Positions 43,887-54,582 are shown, numbered from the stretch's first letter. The stretch: DNA of 64,000 nucleotides from Microlunatus kandeliicorticis (GCF_014137855.1 NZ_JACGWT010000005.1:124001-188000); one strand, 5' to 3'. Numbers and translations are program-made. Notes: generated by a model not told the origin, from the letters alone.

Positions 43887-44432
43887 GTGGCGTTGACGCG
43901 GAGGCCGGGCAAACCGCTCCGGGTCCTCGGCGGCATGTTCCTGATGGTCGGCTCGGTCGCCGTGCTGCTCGCGGTGCTGACCCGCTTCGCCGGCGCCTGG
44001 GGCGTCCCCTACTTCAGCTTCACCAGCGACCGCGGCAGCGGCTGCGTGAACACCTGGACCGGGTTCAGCTGCGACCGGCTCAGCCTGGCCGAGGTCGAGT
44101 GGCGCGCCGACGTCGACCTGCCGGCGAGCACCCAGGTGCTGTCCGGGCGCTACGTCTCCACCCACGACTACACGATCGACGCCATCCTGCGGACGCCGAA
44201 GGCCGACGCCGCGGCGGCGCTCGAGGCGCTGCAGGGCTCGTTCGGGAAGTGTCTCGACGACCGCCCGGCGCCGACCGGGGCCGGCGGCTTGAAGAGCCTG
44301 TGTGTGCTCGCCGACGACCTCTCCGACGCCGACAGCGACGACCCGGGCAAGTCGAGCCGGCTCTACACCGTCGGCACCGGGCTGGACCGCAACGGCGACC
44401 GGGTCACCGTGCTCTCGGTCCGCTCGCGCTGA
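43887..44432 (+). CDS. Membrane-anchored extracytoplasmic protein, unknown function
   Basis: This 181-residue protein starts with a basic segment (ALTRRPGKPLR) and one hydrophobic helix (about residues 15-40), then an outside domain. Four cysteines are in GCVNTWTGFSC, GKCLDD and SLCVLADD, so two disulfides are likely. I do not recognise the domain. GTG 43887 follows CATCCT by 6 nt. It is convergent with ilvC across a strong hairpin. Location outside the membrane is inferred from the helix orientation and the cysteines. Confidence 0.7.
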   Translation: MALTRRPGKPLRVLGGMFLMVGSVAVLLAVLTRFAGAWGVPYFSFTSDRGSGCVNTWTGFSCDRLSLAEVEWRADVDLPASTQVLSGRYVSTHDYTIDAILRTPKADAAAALEALQGSFGKCLDDRPAPTGAGGLKSLCVLADDLSDADSDDPGKSSRLYTVGTGLDRNGDRVTVLSVRSR

Positions 44433-44468
44433 GCCCCGCGCTCGCCGCATCCGCGCCCGGAAGGACGA

Positions 44469-44499
44469 ACCGGCCGGCCCCGTGCGGGGACCGGCCGGT
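44469..44499. terminator. Bidirectional terminator between the membrane protein gene and ilvC
   Basis: ACCGGCCGG (44469-44477) pairs with CCGGCCGGT (44491-44499), extended by an inner CCCC/GGGG, giving a long GC-rich stem with one bulged A. Confidence 0.75.
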
Positions 44500-44512
44500 G
44501 CGAGGACGCGGC

Positions 44513-45640
<1,128 letters not shown>

Positions 45641-45673
45641 CTAGGGCGTGCGGCGGCGCGGGCGCGCGCGGTC

Positions 45674-46231
45674 TCAGACCAGTCGCATCGCCTTCGGGCG
45701 CTCGGAGCGCGGGGACCGGTCGGTGATCGAGCGGCTCCCCCGCCCGATGGCCACCAGACCGGACTGGACCAGCTCCTTGACCCCGTAGGGCTCGAGCAGC
45801 CGGAGCAGGGCCTCGAGCTTGTCGGGGCTGCCCACGGCCTCGATGGTGATCGTGTCGTGGGTGATGTCGACGGCCTTGCCGCCGAAGATCTGGATGATCT
45901 CCAGCACCTGGCCGCGGTCGGCGGCGGTGGTGCGGACCTTGACCAGGATCAGCTCGCGGCGGGCCGCACCCGGCTCGAGCTCGACGATCTTGATCACCTC
46001 GATCAGCTTGTTGAGCTGCTTGGTGAGCTGCTCCAGGGTCTCGTCGACGACGTTCGCGGACAGGGTGATCCGCGAGACGTCGGGGTGCTCGGTGGGCCCG
46101 ACCGCGAGGCTGTCGATGTTGAACCCGCGGCGGGAGAACAGCCCGGCCACCCGGGCCAGGACACCCGGCTTGTTCTCGACCAGCACGCTCAACGTGTGGC
46201 TGCGGGTGATCCCCGTCGTCGGGCCGGTCAC
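45674..46231 (-). CDS. ilvN: Acetolactate synthase, small (regulatory) subunit
   Basis: This 185-residue ACT-domain protein gives valine feedback control to IlvB. The ACT segment [30 protein letters not shown] (residues about 13-42) and the C-terminal domain with [11 protein letters not shown] are complete. The C-terminal tail [21 protein letters not shown] extends about 15 residues past the usual end. Its GTG overlaps the ilvB stop by 4 bp. Confidence 0.96.
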   Translation of the reverse strand: MTGPTTGITRSHTLSVLVENKPGVLARVAGLFSRRGFNIDSLAVGPTEHPDVSRITLSANVVDETLEQLTKQLNKLIEVIKIVELEPGAARRELILVKVRTTAADRGQVLEIIQIFGGKAVDITHDTITIEAVGSPDKLEALLRLLEPYGVKELVQSGLVAIGRGSRSITDRSPRSERPKAMRLV

Positions 46232-48042
46232 AGCGTCTCCCCGTCCCAGTCCGGAGCCATGTCGCGGGCCACCTGGATCTCGTCGTTGCTGGTGCCGGCG
46301 GCCACCATCGGCCAGACCATCGCGTCCTTGTGCACCACGAACTCGACCACGACCGGGCGGTCGTTGATCGACAGCGCCTTCTCGATCACCGGGTCGACCT
46401 CGTCGGGGTGCTCGGCGCGCAACCCGATGCAGCCCATCGCCTCGGCCAGCTTCTGGAAGTCAGGGACGCGGTTGGTCTTGAGATCGGTGTTGGAGTAGCG
46501 GCTGTTATAGAACAGGGTCTGCCACTGCCGGACCATGCCCAGGCTCTGATTGTTGATCACCGCGATCTTCACCGGGATGCCCTCGAGCGCGCAGGTGACC
46601 AGCTCCTGGTTGGTCATCTGGAAGCAGCCGTCGCCGTCGACGCACCACACCAGCTGGTCGGGTGCGCCGACCTTGGCGCCCATCGCCGCCGGGACGCCGT
46701 AGCCCATCGTCCCGAGCCCGCCGGAGTTGAGCCAGTGGCCCGGCTTCTCGAAGGGCAGGAAGTGCGCCGACCACATCTGGTGCTGGCCGACCCCCGCCAC
46801 GTAGTAGGCCTCGGGTCCGCTGAGCTCGCCGATCCGCTTGATCACGGCTTGCGGCGACAGCATCCCGTCGCTCGGCTCCTCGAACCCGGTCGGGTAGCGC
46901 CGCTGGACGTCCTGCAGCTGCTCCACCCAGGCCGCGGTGTCGGGCAGCTCGTCGCGGTGCTCGGCGAGCAGCTCCAGCAGCTGGGTCAGCACCTCGCTGA
47001 CGTCACCGACGATCGGCACGTCGGCGGCGCGGTTCTTGCTGATCTCGGCCGGGTCGATGTCGGCGTGGATCACCTTGGCCTCGGGCGCGAAGCTCGACAG
47101 CTTCCCGGTCACCCGGTCGTCGAAGCGGGCTCCGAGGGTGATCAGCAGGTCGCTGCGCTGGAGCGCCCCGACCGCGGCCACGGTGCCGTGCATGCCGGGC
47201 ATCCCCATGTTGAGCGGGTGGCTGTCCGGCAGCGCGCCGAGCGCGGTCAGCGTGGTCACCGCGGGGATGTTCCCGAGCTCGGCGAGCCGGCGGACCAGTG
47301 CCGAGGCCCCGGACTTGATCACGCCGCCACCGATGTAGAGCACCGGGCGCTCGGCGGCGAGGATCAGCTTGGCCGCCTCCTTGACCTGCTTGTGGTGCGG
47401 GCGGGTCACCGGCCGGTAGCCCGGCAGGTCCACCTCGTCGGGCATCGCGAACGGCGCGGTGGCCTGGAGCGCGTCCTTGGTGATGTCGACCAGCACCGGC
47501 CCGGGTCGTCCGGTGGCGGCGATGTGGAAGGCCGCCTTGATCGCCCCCGGGATGTCCTCGGGGCGCCGGACCAGGAAGTTGTGCTTGGTGATCGGCATGG
47601 TGATGCCGGTGATGTCGGCTTCCTGGAAGGCATCGGTGCCGATCGAGGCCGACCCGACCTGGCCGGTGATGGCCACGATCGGGACCGAGTCCATGTAGGC
47701 GTCGGCGATCGGGGTGACCAGGTTGGTCGCGCCCGGGCCGGAGGTGGCCATGCAGACGCCGACCTTGCCGGTCACCATCGCGTAGCCCTCGGCGGCGTGC
47801 CCGGCGCCCTGCTCGTGCCGGACCAGGATGTGGCGGACGCCCTCGGAGTCGTAGAGCGGGTCGTAGGCCGGGAGGATCGCGCCCCCCGGGATCCCGAAGA
47901 CGACCTCGGCGCCGACCAGCTCGAGGGACCGGACCAGGGCCTGGGCCCCGGTGAGCTCGTCCACCTGCGGGCCGCGCGCAGCGGCCGGTGCGGTGGTCTG
48001 GTGCGGGGCTGCGGGCTTCGGCGCCTGCTCCGTCTCCGTCAT
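46228..48042 (-). CDS. ilvB: Acetolactate synthase, large (catalytic) subunit
   Basis: This 604-residue ThDP and FAD enzyme makes acetolactate or acetohydroxybutyrate. [15 protein letters not shown] near residue 43 and [16 protein letters not shown] (with the ThDP-activating Glu) are N-terminal. The ThDP/Mg motif runs from [12 protein letters not shown] to INNQS near 470-500. ATG 48042 has AGGAG 5 nt upstream; a GTG two codons earlier overlaps that site. The gene follows an attenuator with a 15-residue leader peptide. Confidence 0.97.
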   Translation of the reverse strand: MTETEQAPKPAAPHQTTAPAAARGPQVDELTGAQALVRSLELVGAEVVFGIPGGAILPAYDPLYDSEGVRHILVRHEQGAGHAAEGYAMVTGKVGVCMATSGPGATNLVTPIADAYMDSVPIVAITGQVGSASIGTDAFQEADITGITMPITKHNFLVRRPEDIPGAIKAAFHIAATGRPGPVLVDITKDALQATAPFAMPDEVDLPGYRPVTRPHHKQVKEAAKLILAAERPVLYIGGGVIKSGASALVRRLAELGNIPAVTTLTALGALPDSHPLNMGMPGMHGTVAAVGALQRSDLLITLGARFDDRVTGKLSSFAPEAKVIHADIDPAEISKNRAADVPIVGDVSEVLTQLLELLAEHRDELPDTAAWVEQLQDVQRRYPTGFEEPSDGMLSPQAVIKRIGELSGPEAYYVAGVGQHQMWSAHFLPFEKPGHWLNSGGLGTMGYGVPAAMGAKVGAPDQLVWCVDGDGCFQMTNQELVTCALEGIPVKIAVINNQSLGMVRQWQTLFYNSRYSNTDLKTNRVPDFQKLAEAMGCIGLRAEHPDEVDPVIEKALSINDRPVVVEFVVHKDAMVWPMVAAGTSNDEIQVARDMAPDWDGETL

Positions 48043-48126
48043 GTCCACTCCTGGTTGCTGATCCGATGATCGTACGCCGATCCCCGGTACCCCCGCCGGA
48101 CGGCAGAGGTCGGGTGCCCGAGCAAG

Positions 48127-48200
48127 AAAAAACCCCCGCCGCCGATAGGCAGACGAGGGAGCGCGTCGGACGAGTGAGCTTGTGGCTCAGCCGACACGCT
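48127..48200 (-). promoter_or_regulatory. ilvB transcription attenuator
   Basis: On the minus strand a first hairpin pairs AGCGTGTCGG with CCGACGCGCT (one G-U), with an inner TGAGC/GCTCA stem. Right after it comes a GC-rich imperfect hairpin (48133-48159) ending in six T (48127-48132). The first arm lies within the end of the leader peptide, as in classical ribosome-mediated attenuators. Confidence 0.8.
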
Positions 48201-48234
48201 GTCGAACTACGAGGATCCGGGTGATCGAACGCAC
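48187..48234 (-). CDS. ilvB leader peptide
   Basis: GTG 48234 opens a 15-codon frame reading MRSITRILVVRQRVG, with Ile-Leu-Val-Val in a row, stopping at TGA inside the first attenuator stem. Leaders of this kind precede ilvB in many actinobacteria. Stalling at these codons when branched-chain tRNAs are uncharged would favour read-through into ilvBNC. A promoter lies 6 nt upstream, so translation is probably leaderless. Confidence 0.85.
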   Translation of the reverse strand: MRSITRILVVRQRVG

Positions 48235-48240
48235 GACCCC

Positions 48241-48268
48241 ATCTTGCCCCACCCGCCGGGCAAGTCAA
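48241..48268 (-). promoter_or_regulatory. ilvBNC promoter
   Basis: TTGACT, a 16-bp spacer and CAAGAT on the minus strand end 6 nt before the leader GTG, placing the transcript start at or near that codon. The 150 bp upstream (48269-48417) show no gene. Confidence 0.65.
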
Positions 48269-48417
48269 TCGCCGACACCCGCCGTCTTGTCATCCGGAAG
48301 GACGTTCGGGTGCCCTAGTGGTTGTCGGCTCCCGCGCCGTCCGACCCGTCCGACCGGGCACCGCCCGGACCCCGGAGGGTCCGAGCGGCGCCCGAGCAGA
48401 GTCGGCTCAGTAGTGGA

Positions 48418-48585
48418 TCAGTAGTGGATCTGGGGGTGCCGCGGGTCGAAGGCCAGCGTGTGCCCCACGGACACGGCGAGGCGGTGCACCCGCTCCCGGG
48501 TCTCCGGGGCGGCGGTGCGGATCAGGGCGATCACCGGGACGACGAGGATCACGGCGAAGGCGAGGACGGCGACGAAGATGCTCAC
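48418..48585 (-). CDS. One-helix small membrane protein of 55 residues
   Basis: GTG 48585, with AAGGA about 8 nt upstream, opens a 55-codon frame. The N-terminal hydrophobic helix FVAVLAFAVILVVPVIALI (residues 4-22) is followed by a charged tail with RTAAPETRERVHRLAVSVGH and an FDPRHPQIHY end. Its first 24 residues closely resemble those of the 45-residue protein encoded at 48764-48901. The tail would be cytoplasmic or outside depending on orientation. The last codons and the spacer after them form a 12-bp direct duplication. Function is unknown. Confidence 0.6.
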   Translation of the reverse strand: MSIFVAVLAFAVILVVPVIALIRTAAPETRERVHRLAVSVGHTLAFDPRHPQIHY

Positions 48586-48638
48586 GAGGAGTCCTTCCGG
48601 TCAGCGACTGGGTCGGTCACAACCCCACTGTTGCGCCA

Positions 48639-48663
48639 TCTGGTATGCACCAGACGATACCAG
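48639..48663. promoter_or_regulatory. Overlapping dyads upstream of the 55-residue membrane protein
   Basis: TCTGGTATGCACCAGA (48639-48654) is a 6-4-6 inverted repeat, and CTGGTAT (48640-48646) is also inverted to ATACCAG (48657-48663). The first resembles operators of GntR-family (DasR-like) regulators, whose core is TGGTCT-AGACCA. It lies about 55 nt upstream of the gene at 48418-48585. Confidence 0.45.
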
Positions 48664-48763
48664 CAACCATGCCAGTGGTCCGTCTATTCCCCGCCGGTGA
48701 CCGCGTGCCGCCTGAGCCGAAGCCGAGCCGAGGCCGCGGTCGAGGTCGTGATCGAGGGCGAGG

Positions 48764-48901
48764 TCAGTGGCGCCCGGCGTCGAGCCGTGCGTCGGCGGCG
48801 CGACCGACCGGAGCCTGGGTCGGCCGGAAGGTGGAGGCGATGGCGACGACCGGGACGACCAGCACGACGACGAAGGCCAGCACGGCGATCAGGGTGTCCA
48901 C
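48764..48901 (-). CDS. One-helix small membrane protein of 45 residues, paralogue of the neighbour
   Basis: GTG 48901, with AGGAG upstream, opens a 45-codon frame. The helix LIAVLAFVVVLVVPVVAIAS (residues 4-23) aligns with that of the 55-residue protein (shared VLAF, VVPV and AI pattern), while the tail (FRPTQAPVGRAADARLDAGRH) is different. The two genes are tandem and same-strand, 178 bp apart. Function is unknown. Conserved helix and good ribosome site support a real gene. Confidence 0.58.
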   Translation of the reverse strand: MDTLIAVLAFVVVLVVPVVAIASTFRPTQAPVGRAADARLDAGRH

Positions 48902-48996
48902 GAGAACTCCTCGGTGAGGGTGGGCGGATGGGTCGACGCCGCTGTCGTGGTCGGCGACCAGCCTACCGGCTCGCGCGCGACCGCCGGGACGACGAA

Positions 48997-49022
48997 CGGC
49001 CCGGGCCGCAGGGCCCGGGCCG
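48997..49022. terminator. Hairpin terminator downstream of aceE
   Basis: CGGCCCGGGCC (48997-49007) and its inverse (49012-49022) form a perfect 11-bp stem around GCAG, 27 nt after the aceE stop. Confidence 0.75.
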
Positions 49023-49048
49023 GTCGCGTCAGACCGTGCGGGACGACG

Positions 49049-51832
49049 TCAGGCGTCGCCGCCCGCGTTGCCGGAGGTGCCGGCGTTGACGTCGAGCAGG
49101 TCGTACTTGCGGACCGCCTCGGCAGCCGCCTCGGCCGGGAGCTTGCCCTCCTGCGCCAGCGCCTGGACCGCCTTGGCGGCGATCGAGTGGCTGTCGATGG
49201 TGAAGTAGCGCCGGGCCGCCGGGCGGGTGTCGGAGAAGCCGTGGTCGTCGGCCCCGAGCACGTGGTACGGGTTCGGGAACAGACCGCGGATCTGGTCCGG
49301 CACCCCGGTGGCGTAGTCGGAGCTGGCGATCACCGGTCCCTCGGCGCCGGCCAGCTTCTCGGCCAGGTAGCCGGTCCGCCGCTCCTCGTCCGGGTGCAGC
49401 CAGTTGTGCCGCTCGGCCGCCAGGGCGTCGCGCCGGAGCTCGACCCAGGAGGTCACCGACCAGACGTCGGCGCTGACCCCCCAGTCGTCGCGGAGCAGCT
49501 TCTGGGCCTCGAGCGCCCACGGGACCCCGACACCGGAGGCCATCAGCTGCACCTTGGGGCCGTCGCCGTCGTCGCCGGCGACCTTGTGGATGCCGCGGAC
49601 GATGCCCTCGGTGTCGACGCCCTCGGGCTCGGCCGGCTGGACCATCGGCTCGTTGTAGACCGTCAGGTAGTACATGACGTCGCGCTGGTCGTCGGGGGTG
49701 TCGGGGCCGTACATCTGCTCGAGCCCGGCCCGGACGATGTGCGCGATCTCGTACCCGTAGGCCGGGTCGTAGATCTTCATCGCCGGGTTCGAGGAGGCGA
49801 GCAGCGGGCTGTGGCCGTCGGCGTGCTGCAGGCCCTCGCCGGTCAGCGTGGTGCGGCCGGCGGTGGCCCCGATCACGAACCCGCGGGCCATCTGGTCCAT
49901 CGCCGCCCAGAGCCCGTCACCGGTGCGCTGGAAGCCGAACATCGAGTAGAAGACGTAGACCGGCAGCATCGGCTCGCCGTGCGTGGCGTAGCTGGTCGCC
50001 GCCGCGGTGAACGCCGCCACCGAGCCGGCCTCGTTGATCCCGGCGTGCAGGATCTGGCCCTGCTCGGACTCCTTGTAGCTGAGCAGCAGCGCCCGGTCGA
50101 CCGAGGTGTAGTGCTGGCCGCGCGGGTTGTAGATCTTGGCGCTCGGGAAGAAGCTGTCCATCCCGAAGGTCCGGGCCTCGTCGGGGATGATCGGCACCAC
50201 CTGGGCGCCGTAGTCCTTGTCCCGCATCAGGTCGCGGAGCAGCCGGACGAAGGCCATCGTGGTGGCCGCCTCCTGCTTGCCCGAGCCCTTGCGGATCCCC
50301 TCGAAGACCTTGTCGTCGGCGCGCAGCGTGGTCGAGGTGGCGTGCCGGCGCTCGGGGACGAACCCGCCGAGCTTGCGGCGCCGCTCGACCGCGTACTGCA
50401 CCACGTCGGAGTCCGCCCCCGGGTGGTAGTACGGGACGCCGTAGGTGTCCTCGTCGATCTGGGCGTCGGTGACCGGGATGTTCATCAGGTCCCGGAACGC
50501 CTTGAGGTCGTCCTTGGTGAGCTTCTTCATCTGGTGGGTCGCGTTGCGCGCCTCGAAGTGCGCCCCGAGCCCGTAGCCCTTGACCGTCTTGGCCAGGATC
50601 ACCGTCGGCCGGCCGGCCGCCATCCCCTGCCGGCTGGTGGCGGCGTGGTAGGCGGCGTAGACCTTGCGGTAGTCGTGGCCGCCGCGCTTGAGGCCCCAGA
50701 TCTGCTCGTCGGTGTAGCTGTCGACCAGCGCCTTGGTCTCCGGGGTCTTGCCGAAGAAGTTCTCCCGGACGTAGGCCCCGGACTCGCCCTTGTAGGTCTG
50801 GAAGTCGCCGTCGGGGGTCTCGTTCATGATCCGCACCAGCTGACCCGAGCTGTCCTGGGCGAACAGGTCGTCCCACTCGCGGCCCCAGAGCACCTTGATG
50901 ACGTTCCAGCCGGCGCCGCGGAAGAAGCCCTCGAGCTCCTGGACGATCTTGCCGTTGCCGCGGACCGGACCGTCGAGCCGCTGCAGGTTGCAGTTGATCA
51001 CGAAGGTCAGGTTGTCCAGACCGTCGTTGGCCGCCAGCTGGAGCAGGCCGCGGGACTCGGGCTCGTCCATCTCGCCGTCACCGAGGAAGGCCCAGACGTG
51101 CTGGTCGGAGGTGTCCTTGATGCCGCGGTTGTGCAGGTAGCGGTTGAACTGCGCCTGGTAGATGGCGTTCATCGGACCGATGCCCATCGACACCGTCGGG
51201 AACTGCCAGAAGTCCGGCATCAGCCGCGGGTGCGGGTAGGAGCTCAGGCCGTGCGGAGCCTTCGACTTCTCCTGCCGGAAGCCGTCGAGGTCGGCCTCGC
51301 TCATCCGGCCCTCGAGGAAGGCGCGGGCGTACATGCCGGGCGAGGCGTGGCCCTGGAAGAAGACCTGGTCGCCGCCGCCCGGGTGGTCCGGGCCGCGGAA
51401 GAAGTGGTTGAGCCCGACCTCGTAGAGGGTGGCCGCGCCGGCGTAGGTGGAGATGTGCCCGCCGACCGCGATGTCCGGGCGCTGGGCGCGCTGGACCAGC
51501 ACGGCCGCGTTCCAGCGCAGCAGCTTGCGGAACTGGCGCTCGAGCGCCTCGTCACCGGCGAAGTCCGGCTCGTCCTCGGGCGGGATCGTGTTGACGTAGT
51601 CGGTGGTCACCGGGGCGACCGAGGGCAGCCCGGACGCGGTGGCGCGGGCGGCGACCGCCCGGATGATCTCCTCGGCCCGCTGCGCGCCGCGGCTGGCGAT
51701 CAGCGCATCGACCGACTCCAGCCACTCGGACAGCTCCTCCGGGTCCTGCCCCGCCCGGTCGGGCTCGGGCTGCTGCCCCGGGAGAACCGGCTTGGCTGAG
51801 CCGTTGGTGCGTGCGTCGGATACGGCGGTCAC
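49049..51832 (-). CDS. aceE: Pyruvate dehydrogenase E1 component (homodimeric)
   Basis: This 927-residue ThDP enzyme decarboxylates pyruvate and acylates the lipoyl domain of E2. The first ThDP region holds [20 protein letters not shown] near residue 122 and [19 protein letters not shown] near 240. The transketolase-like middle domain (about 500-720) and a C-terminal domain complete the actinobacterial AceE type, which works with a shared SucA/E2 system. GTG 51832 fits the usual N-terminus. No E2 or E3 gene is adjacent. It is last on the minus strand before the small membrane genes. Confidence 0.97.
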   Translation of the reverse strand: MTAVSDARTNGSAKPVLPGQQPEPDRAGQDPEELSEWLESVDALIASRGAQRAEEIIRAVAARATASGLPSVAPVTTDYVNTIPPEDEPDFAGDEALERQFRKLLRWNAAVLVQRAQRPDIAVGGHISTYAGAATLYEVGLNHFFRGPDHPGGGDQVFFQGHASPGMYARAFLEGRMSEADLDGFRQEKSKAPHGLSSYPHPRLMPDFWQFPTVSMGIGPMNAIYQAQFNRYLHNRGIKDTSDQHVWAFLGDGEMDEPESRGLLQLAANDGLDNLTFVINCNLQRLDGPVRGNGKIVQELEGFFRGAGWNVIKVLWGREWDDLFAQDSSGQLVRIMNETPDGDFQTYKGESGAYVRENFFGKTPETKALVDSYTDEQIWGLKRGGHDYRKVYAAYHAATSRQGMAAGRPTVILAKTVKGYGLGAHFEARNATHQMKKLTKDDLKAFRDLMNIPVTDAQIDEDTYGVPYYHPGADSDVVQYAVERRRKLGGFVPERRHATSTTLRADDKVFEGIRKGSGKQEAATTMAFVRLLRDLMRDKDYGAQVVPIIPDEARTFGMDSFFPSAKIYNPRGQHYTSVDRALLLSYKESEQGQILHAGINEAGSVAAFTAAATSYATHGEPMLPVYVFYSMFGFQRTGDGLWAAMDQMARGFVIGATAGRTTLTGEGLQHADGHSPLLASSNPAMKIYDPAYGYEIAHIVRAGLEQMYGPDTPDDQRDVMYYLTVYNEPMVQPAEPEGVDTEGIVRGIHKVAGDDGDGPKVQLMASGVGVPWALEAQKLLRDDWGVSADVWSVTSWVELRRDALAAERHNWLHPDEERRTGYLAEKLAGAEGPVIASSDYATGVPDQIRGLFPNPYHVLGADDHGFSDTRPAARRYFTIDSHSIAAKAVQALAQEGKLPAEAAAEAVRKYDLLDVNAGTSGNAGGDA

Positions 51833-51879
51833 GGTGTCGACTGACTCCTCTGCTCGGCAGCCCGCTGGTCGGATCGCGA

Positions 51880-53451
51880 TCAGTGCGGCTGGTCTTTCGC
51901 GGTGTCGCAGACCCGACAGTCCACCACGGAACCGGCGGCGTCCACCACAGGAACATTATTCCCGTCCGCATCGACGATGCGTCCGCCGGTGATCCGGTCC
52001 CCCTCGCGGAGCTGCCCGAGGGTGGTCAGGTCCTCGTAGCGGACGCTGCGGACGGGGGCCTTGGCGAACACCGACGGGTCGGACCGCGGCGTCCCGCCGA
52101 GGTGGTGGAAGACCAGGTTGAGCACGATGGCCATCAGGGCCGCCGAGCTGATCCCGGAGTGGAAGATGACCTGGAACCAGCCCGGGAAGCGGTCCCAGAA
52201 GTCGGGGCTGGCCACCGGGATCAGACCGACCCCGAGCGAGATGGCCACGATCACCAGGTTGAGGTTGCCCTCGTAGTCGACCTTGGCCAGCGTCCGGATG
52301 CCCGAGGCGGTGACGGTGCCGAAGAGCACCAGCCCGGCTCCGCCGAGCACCGGGTACGGGATCGCGGCGACCACCCGGCCGAGCACCGGCAGCAACCCCA
52401 GGACGAGCAGGATCAGCCCGCCCGCGGTGACCACGTACCGGCTCTTGACCCGGGTGATGGCGACCAGCCCGACGTTCTGGGCGAAGGCGGTCTGGTGGAA
52501 GCCGTTGAACAGCGGGGCGATCGCCGAGGACAGCATGTCGGCGCGCAGCCCGTTGCCGATCCGGCGCTTGTCGACGCGGGTGCCGACGATCTCGCCGACG
52601 GCCAGGATGTCGGCGGTGGTCTCGGTCATCGCCACCAGCACCACGATCAGCAGCGAGACCGTCGCGGCCAGCTCGAACCGCGGCATCCCGAAGGCCAGCG
52701 GGGTCGGGAAGGCCACCACCGGCCCGGTGCCGACGCCGGAGAAGTCGGCCCGGCCGAGCACCGCGGCGATCACCGTGCCCAGCACGATCGCAAGCAGGAT
52801 CGAGAGTCGCGAGATCGCCGCGACCCCCACCTTGCTGAGCACGATGACGATCAGCAGGGTCAGCCCGGCCAGCCCGATGTTGCCGGTCGAGCCGTACCCG
52901 GGCGCCTTGCTGTCGTTGCCGAGCGCCCAGTTGGCGGCCACCGGGAACAGGCTCAGCCCGATCGAGGTGATCACCACCCCGGCGACCACCGGCGGGAAGA
53001 ACTTGATCACCCGGGCGAAGAACGGGGTGAGCAGCAGCCCGATCACCGAGGAGAGCAGCACCGCACCGAACACCACCGGGAGACCGCTGCCGTCGCGGGC
53101 ACCGCCGGCCGCGATGGTGGCCATGGTGGCCACCCCGGCGAACGAGGTGCCCTGGACCAGCGGCAGCTGCGAACCGAAGAACGGCAGCCCGAACGACTGG
53201 AGCACGGTGGCCAGCCCGCCGATGAACAGGCAGCAGGCGACCAGCAGGGCGATCCGGTCGCTGGGCAGCCCGGCCGCGCCGCCGACGATCAGCGGCGGGG
53301 CGATGATCCCCCCGTACATGGTCAGGACGTGCTGGGCGCCGTAGGCGAGGCTGCGGCCGAGCCCGAGGTACTCGTCCTCGGGTCGGCCCGAGCGGGCCGG
53401 GCGGCCGAACCGGCGCGGGGCGGTCGGGACTGCGGGCGGCGCAGAGGTCAT
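51880..53451 (-). CDS. Nucleobase:cation symporter-2 family permease (urate/xanthine type)
   Basis: This 523-residue permease has about 14 helices. The NAT/NCS2 signature appears as [14 protein letters not shown] near residue 325, and the substrate helix motif is [15 protein letters not shown] near 277. It starts 109 bp after the uricase stop, so it most likely imports urate or xanthine. The C-terminal 65 or so residues form an unusual hydrophilic tail ([20 protein letters not shown]) ending in [13 protein letters not shown], with a CxxC pair. Its substrate is inferred from context. Confidence 0.9.
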   Translation of the reverse strand: MTSAPPAVPTAPRRFGRPARSGRPEDEYLGLGRSLAYGAQHVLTMYGGIIAPPLIVGGAAGLPSDRIALLVACCLFIGGLATVLQSFGLPFFGSQLPLVQGTSFAGVATMATIAAGGARDGSGLPVVFGAVLLSSVIGLLLTPFFARVIKFFPPVVAGVVITSIGLSLFPVAANWALGNDSKAPGYGSTGNIGLAGLTLLIVIVLSKVGVAAISRLSILLAIVLGTVIAAVLGRADFSGVGTGPVVAFPTPLAFGMPRFELAATVSLLIVVLVAMTETTADILAVGEIVGTRVDKRRIGNGLRADMLSSAIAPLFNGFHQTAFAQNVGLVAITRVKSRYVVTAGGLILLVLGLLPVLGRVVAAIPYPVLGGAGLVLFGTVTASGIRTLAKVDYEGNLNLVIVAISLGVGLIPVASPDFWDRFPGWFQVIFHSGISSAALMAIVLNLVFHHLGGTPRSDPSVFAKAPVRSVRYEDLTTLGQLREGDRITGGRIVDADGNNVPVVDAAGSVVDCRVCDTAKDQPH

Positions 53452-53560
53452 GGCGTCGTTGCCTTCGGGTGTGCGGTGGCCGGCGTCCGGCCGGGTGGGT
53501 GTGCGGGAACGACCGCCGGCGGGCGCCGGCGGACCTGGCGGGGCTCTGACGCGCGGGGCC

Positions 53561-54514
53561 TCAGCAGAAGCCGGCGATGCCGACCCAGGCGGCCTCGGCG
53601 CTCGGTGCGCCCTTGCGGGCGATGGTGGCCTCGATCAGCCCGTAGGGCCGGTCGGCGGCGTGGTAGACGACGTTGGGGTTGTCCAGACCGCAGAAGCTGA
53701 GGTCGGAGAGGAAGTGGTGGTTGTTGGGGCAGGAGAACTTGATCTCGTCGATGGTCGGGTTGGCGGTGATGACGGACTCGGCCATCTGGAACAGGGTGTG
53801 CTGCAGCGCCTTGGAGTAGCCGGCCGCGAAGGTGGCGAGGATCGTCTCGCGGACCGCGGCGTAGGTGGCGTCGTAGTCGACCTCGGTGGTGTTGTAGCGC
53901 CACCGGGTGGCGAGATCGGTGGCCAGGATCCGGTCGGTCGTCTCGGCCAGCGTGGTGTAGCGGTCGCGGGGGTAGCCGACGAACCCGGACTCGGTCGACT
54001 TGAGCACGGTGAGCCCGTGGAAGCCGGCGATGACGGTCTCGGTGTCGCCGTCCTTGACCACCACCGCGGTGCGGGTCTCCGGACCCGCCTTGTAGAACGC
54101 GTGGTCGTGGTCGTTGATCCGGGCCCACAGGGTCTGCTCGGCCGCCCAGCGGCCGCCGGTGACCCAGCCGAAGCTCTCGGTGAAGTGCCGGCCGAGCCGG
54201 AGCAGGAACTGCTCGGGGGTGTCGATCCCCTCACGGGCGAAGGCGAAGACGGTGTTCTTCTGGGTGTCGGTGGCGACCACGTGGGCGTTGTCGCCCTCGG
54301 TGTGCGCCGCCTCGAAGTCGCCGCGCAGCTGCGAGGTGACCACCAGGTCCTCGATCCGGTGCCGGGCGCCGGCGCCGCGGTCGGCGTCCCGGGTGATCCG
54401 GACGACGTGGTTGCCCGCCTTGCCGTACTGGTTGGCGGTCAGCTCCACCTCGGCCGCCGCGGCGGGCCGGCCCGCGGTGCCGGAATCCGTGCGGTCGGTC
54501 ACGGTGTCGGTCAT
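53561..54514 (-). CDS. Urate oxidase (uricase)
   Basis: This 317-residue enzyme oxidises urate to 5-hydroxyisourate. The catalytic Lys is in NQYGKAGNHVV, the Thr in VVATDTQKNTVF near residue 82 and the His in CPNNHHFLSDLSFCG near 264, with a repeated T-fold. ATG 54514 gives the normal N-terminus. The frame stays open upstream through the tandem repeat and the next genes only because the repeat has period nine. It lies downstream of the OHCU decarboxylase and HIU hydrolase genes, giving the three consecutive urate-to-allantoin enzymes. Confidence 0.96.
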   Translation of the reverse strand: MTDTVTDRTDSGTAGRPAAAAEVELTANQYGKAGNHVVRITRDADRGAGARHRIEDLVVTSQLRGDFEAAHTEGDNAHVVATDTQKNTVFAFAREGIDTPEQFLLRLGRHFTESFGWVTGGRWAAEQTLWARINDHDHAFYKAGPETRTAVVVKDGDTETVIAGFHGLTVLKSTESGFVGYPRDRYTTLAETTDRILATDLATRWRYNTTEVDYDATYAAVRETILATFAAGYSKALQHTLFQMAESVITANPTIDEIKFSCPNNHHFLSDLSFCGLDNPNVVYHAADRPYGLIEATIARKGAPSAEAAWVGIAGFC

Positions 54515-54532
54515 GTCTGCTCCCTCGGGTGT

Positions 54533-54582
54533 GGCGGGTCGGGCGGGTCGGGCGGGTCGGGCGGGTCGGGCGGGTCGGGCGG
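54533..54582. repeat. GGGCGGGTC 9-bp tandem repeat
   Basis: About 5.4 copies of the 9-mer lie in the 83-bp spacer between the HIU hydrolase stop and the uricase start. The plus strand has repeated GGG runs and could form a G-quadruplex. On the template side it would fall in the mRNA leader of uricase as C-rich RNA. Confidence 0.85.

Noticed and set aside
51811-53700. A 629-codon plus-strand frame opposite the permease.
   Set aside because: Antisense shadow of a clear NCS2 permease; no domain or ribosome site.
54533-54582. The 9-bp array as a CRISPR-like or regulatory iteron set.
   Set aside because: Units are directly adjacent with no spacers and no plasmid or phage context; slippage repeat is simpler.
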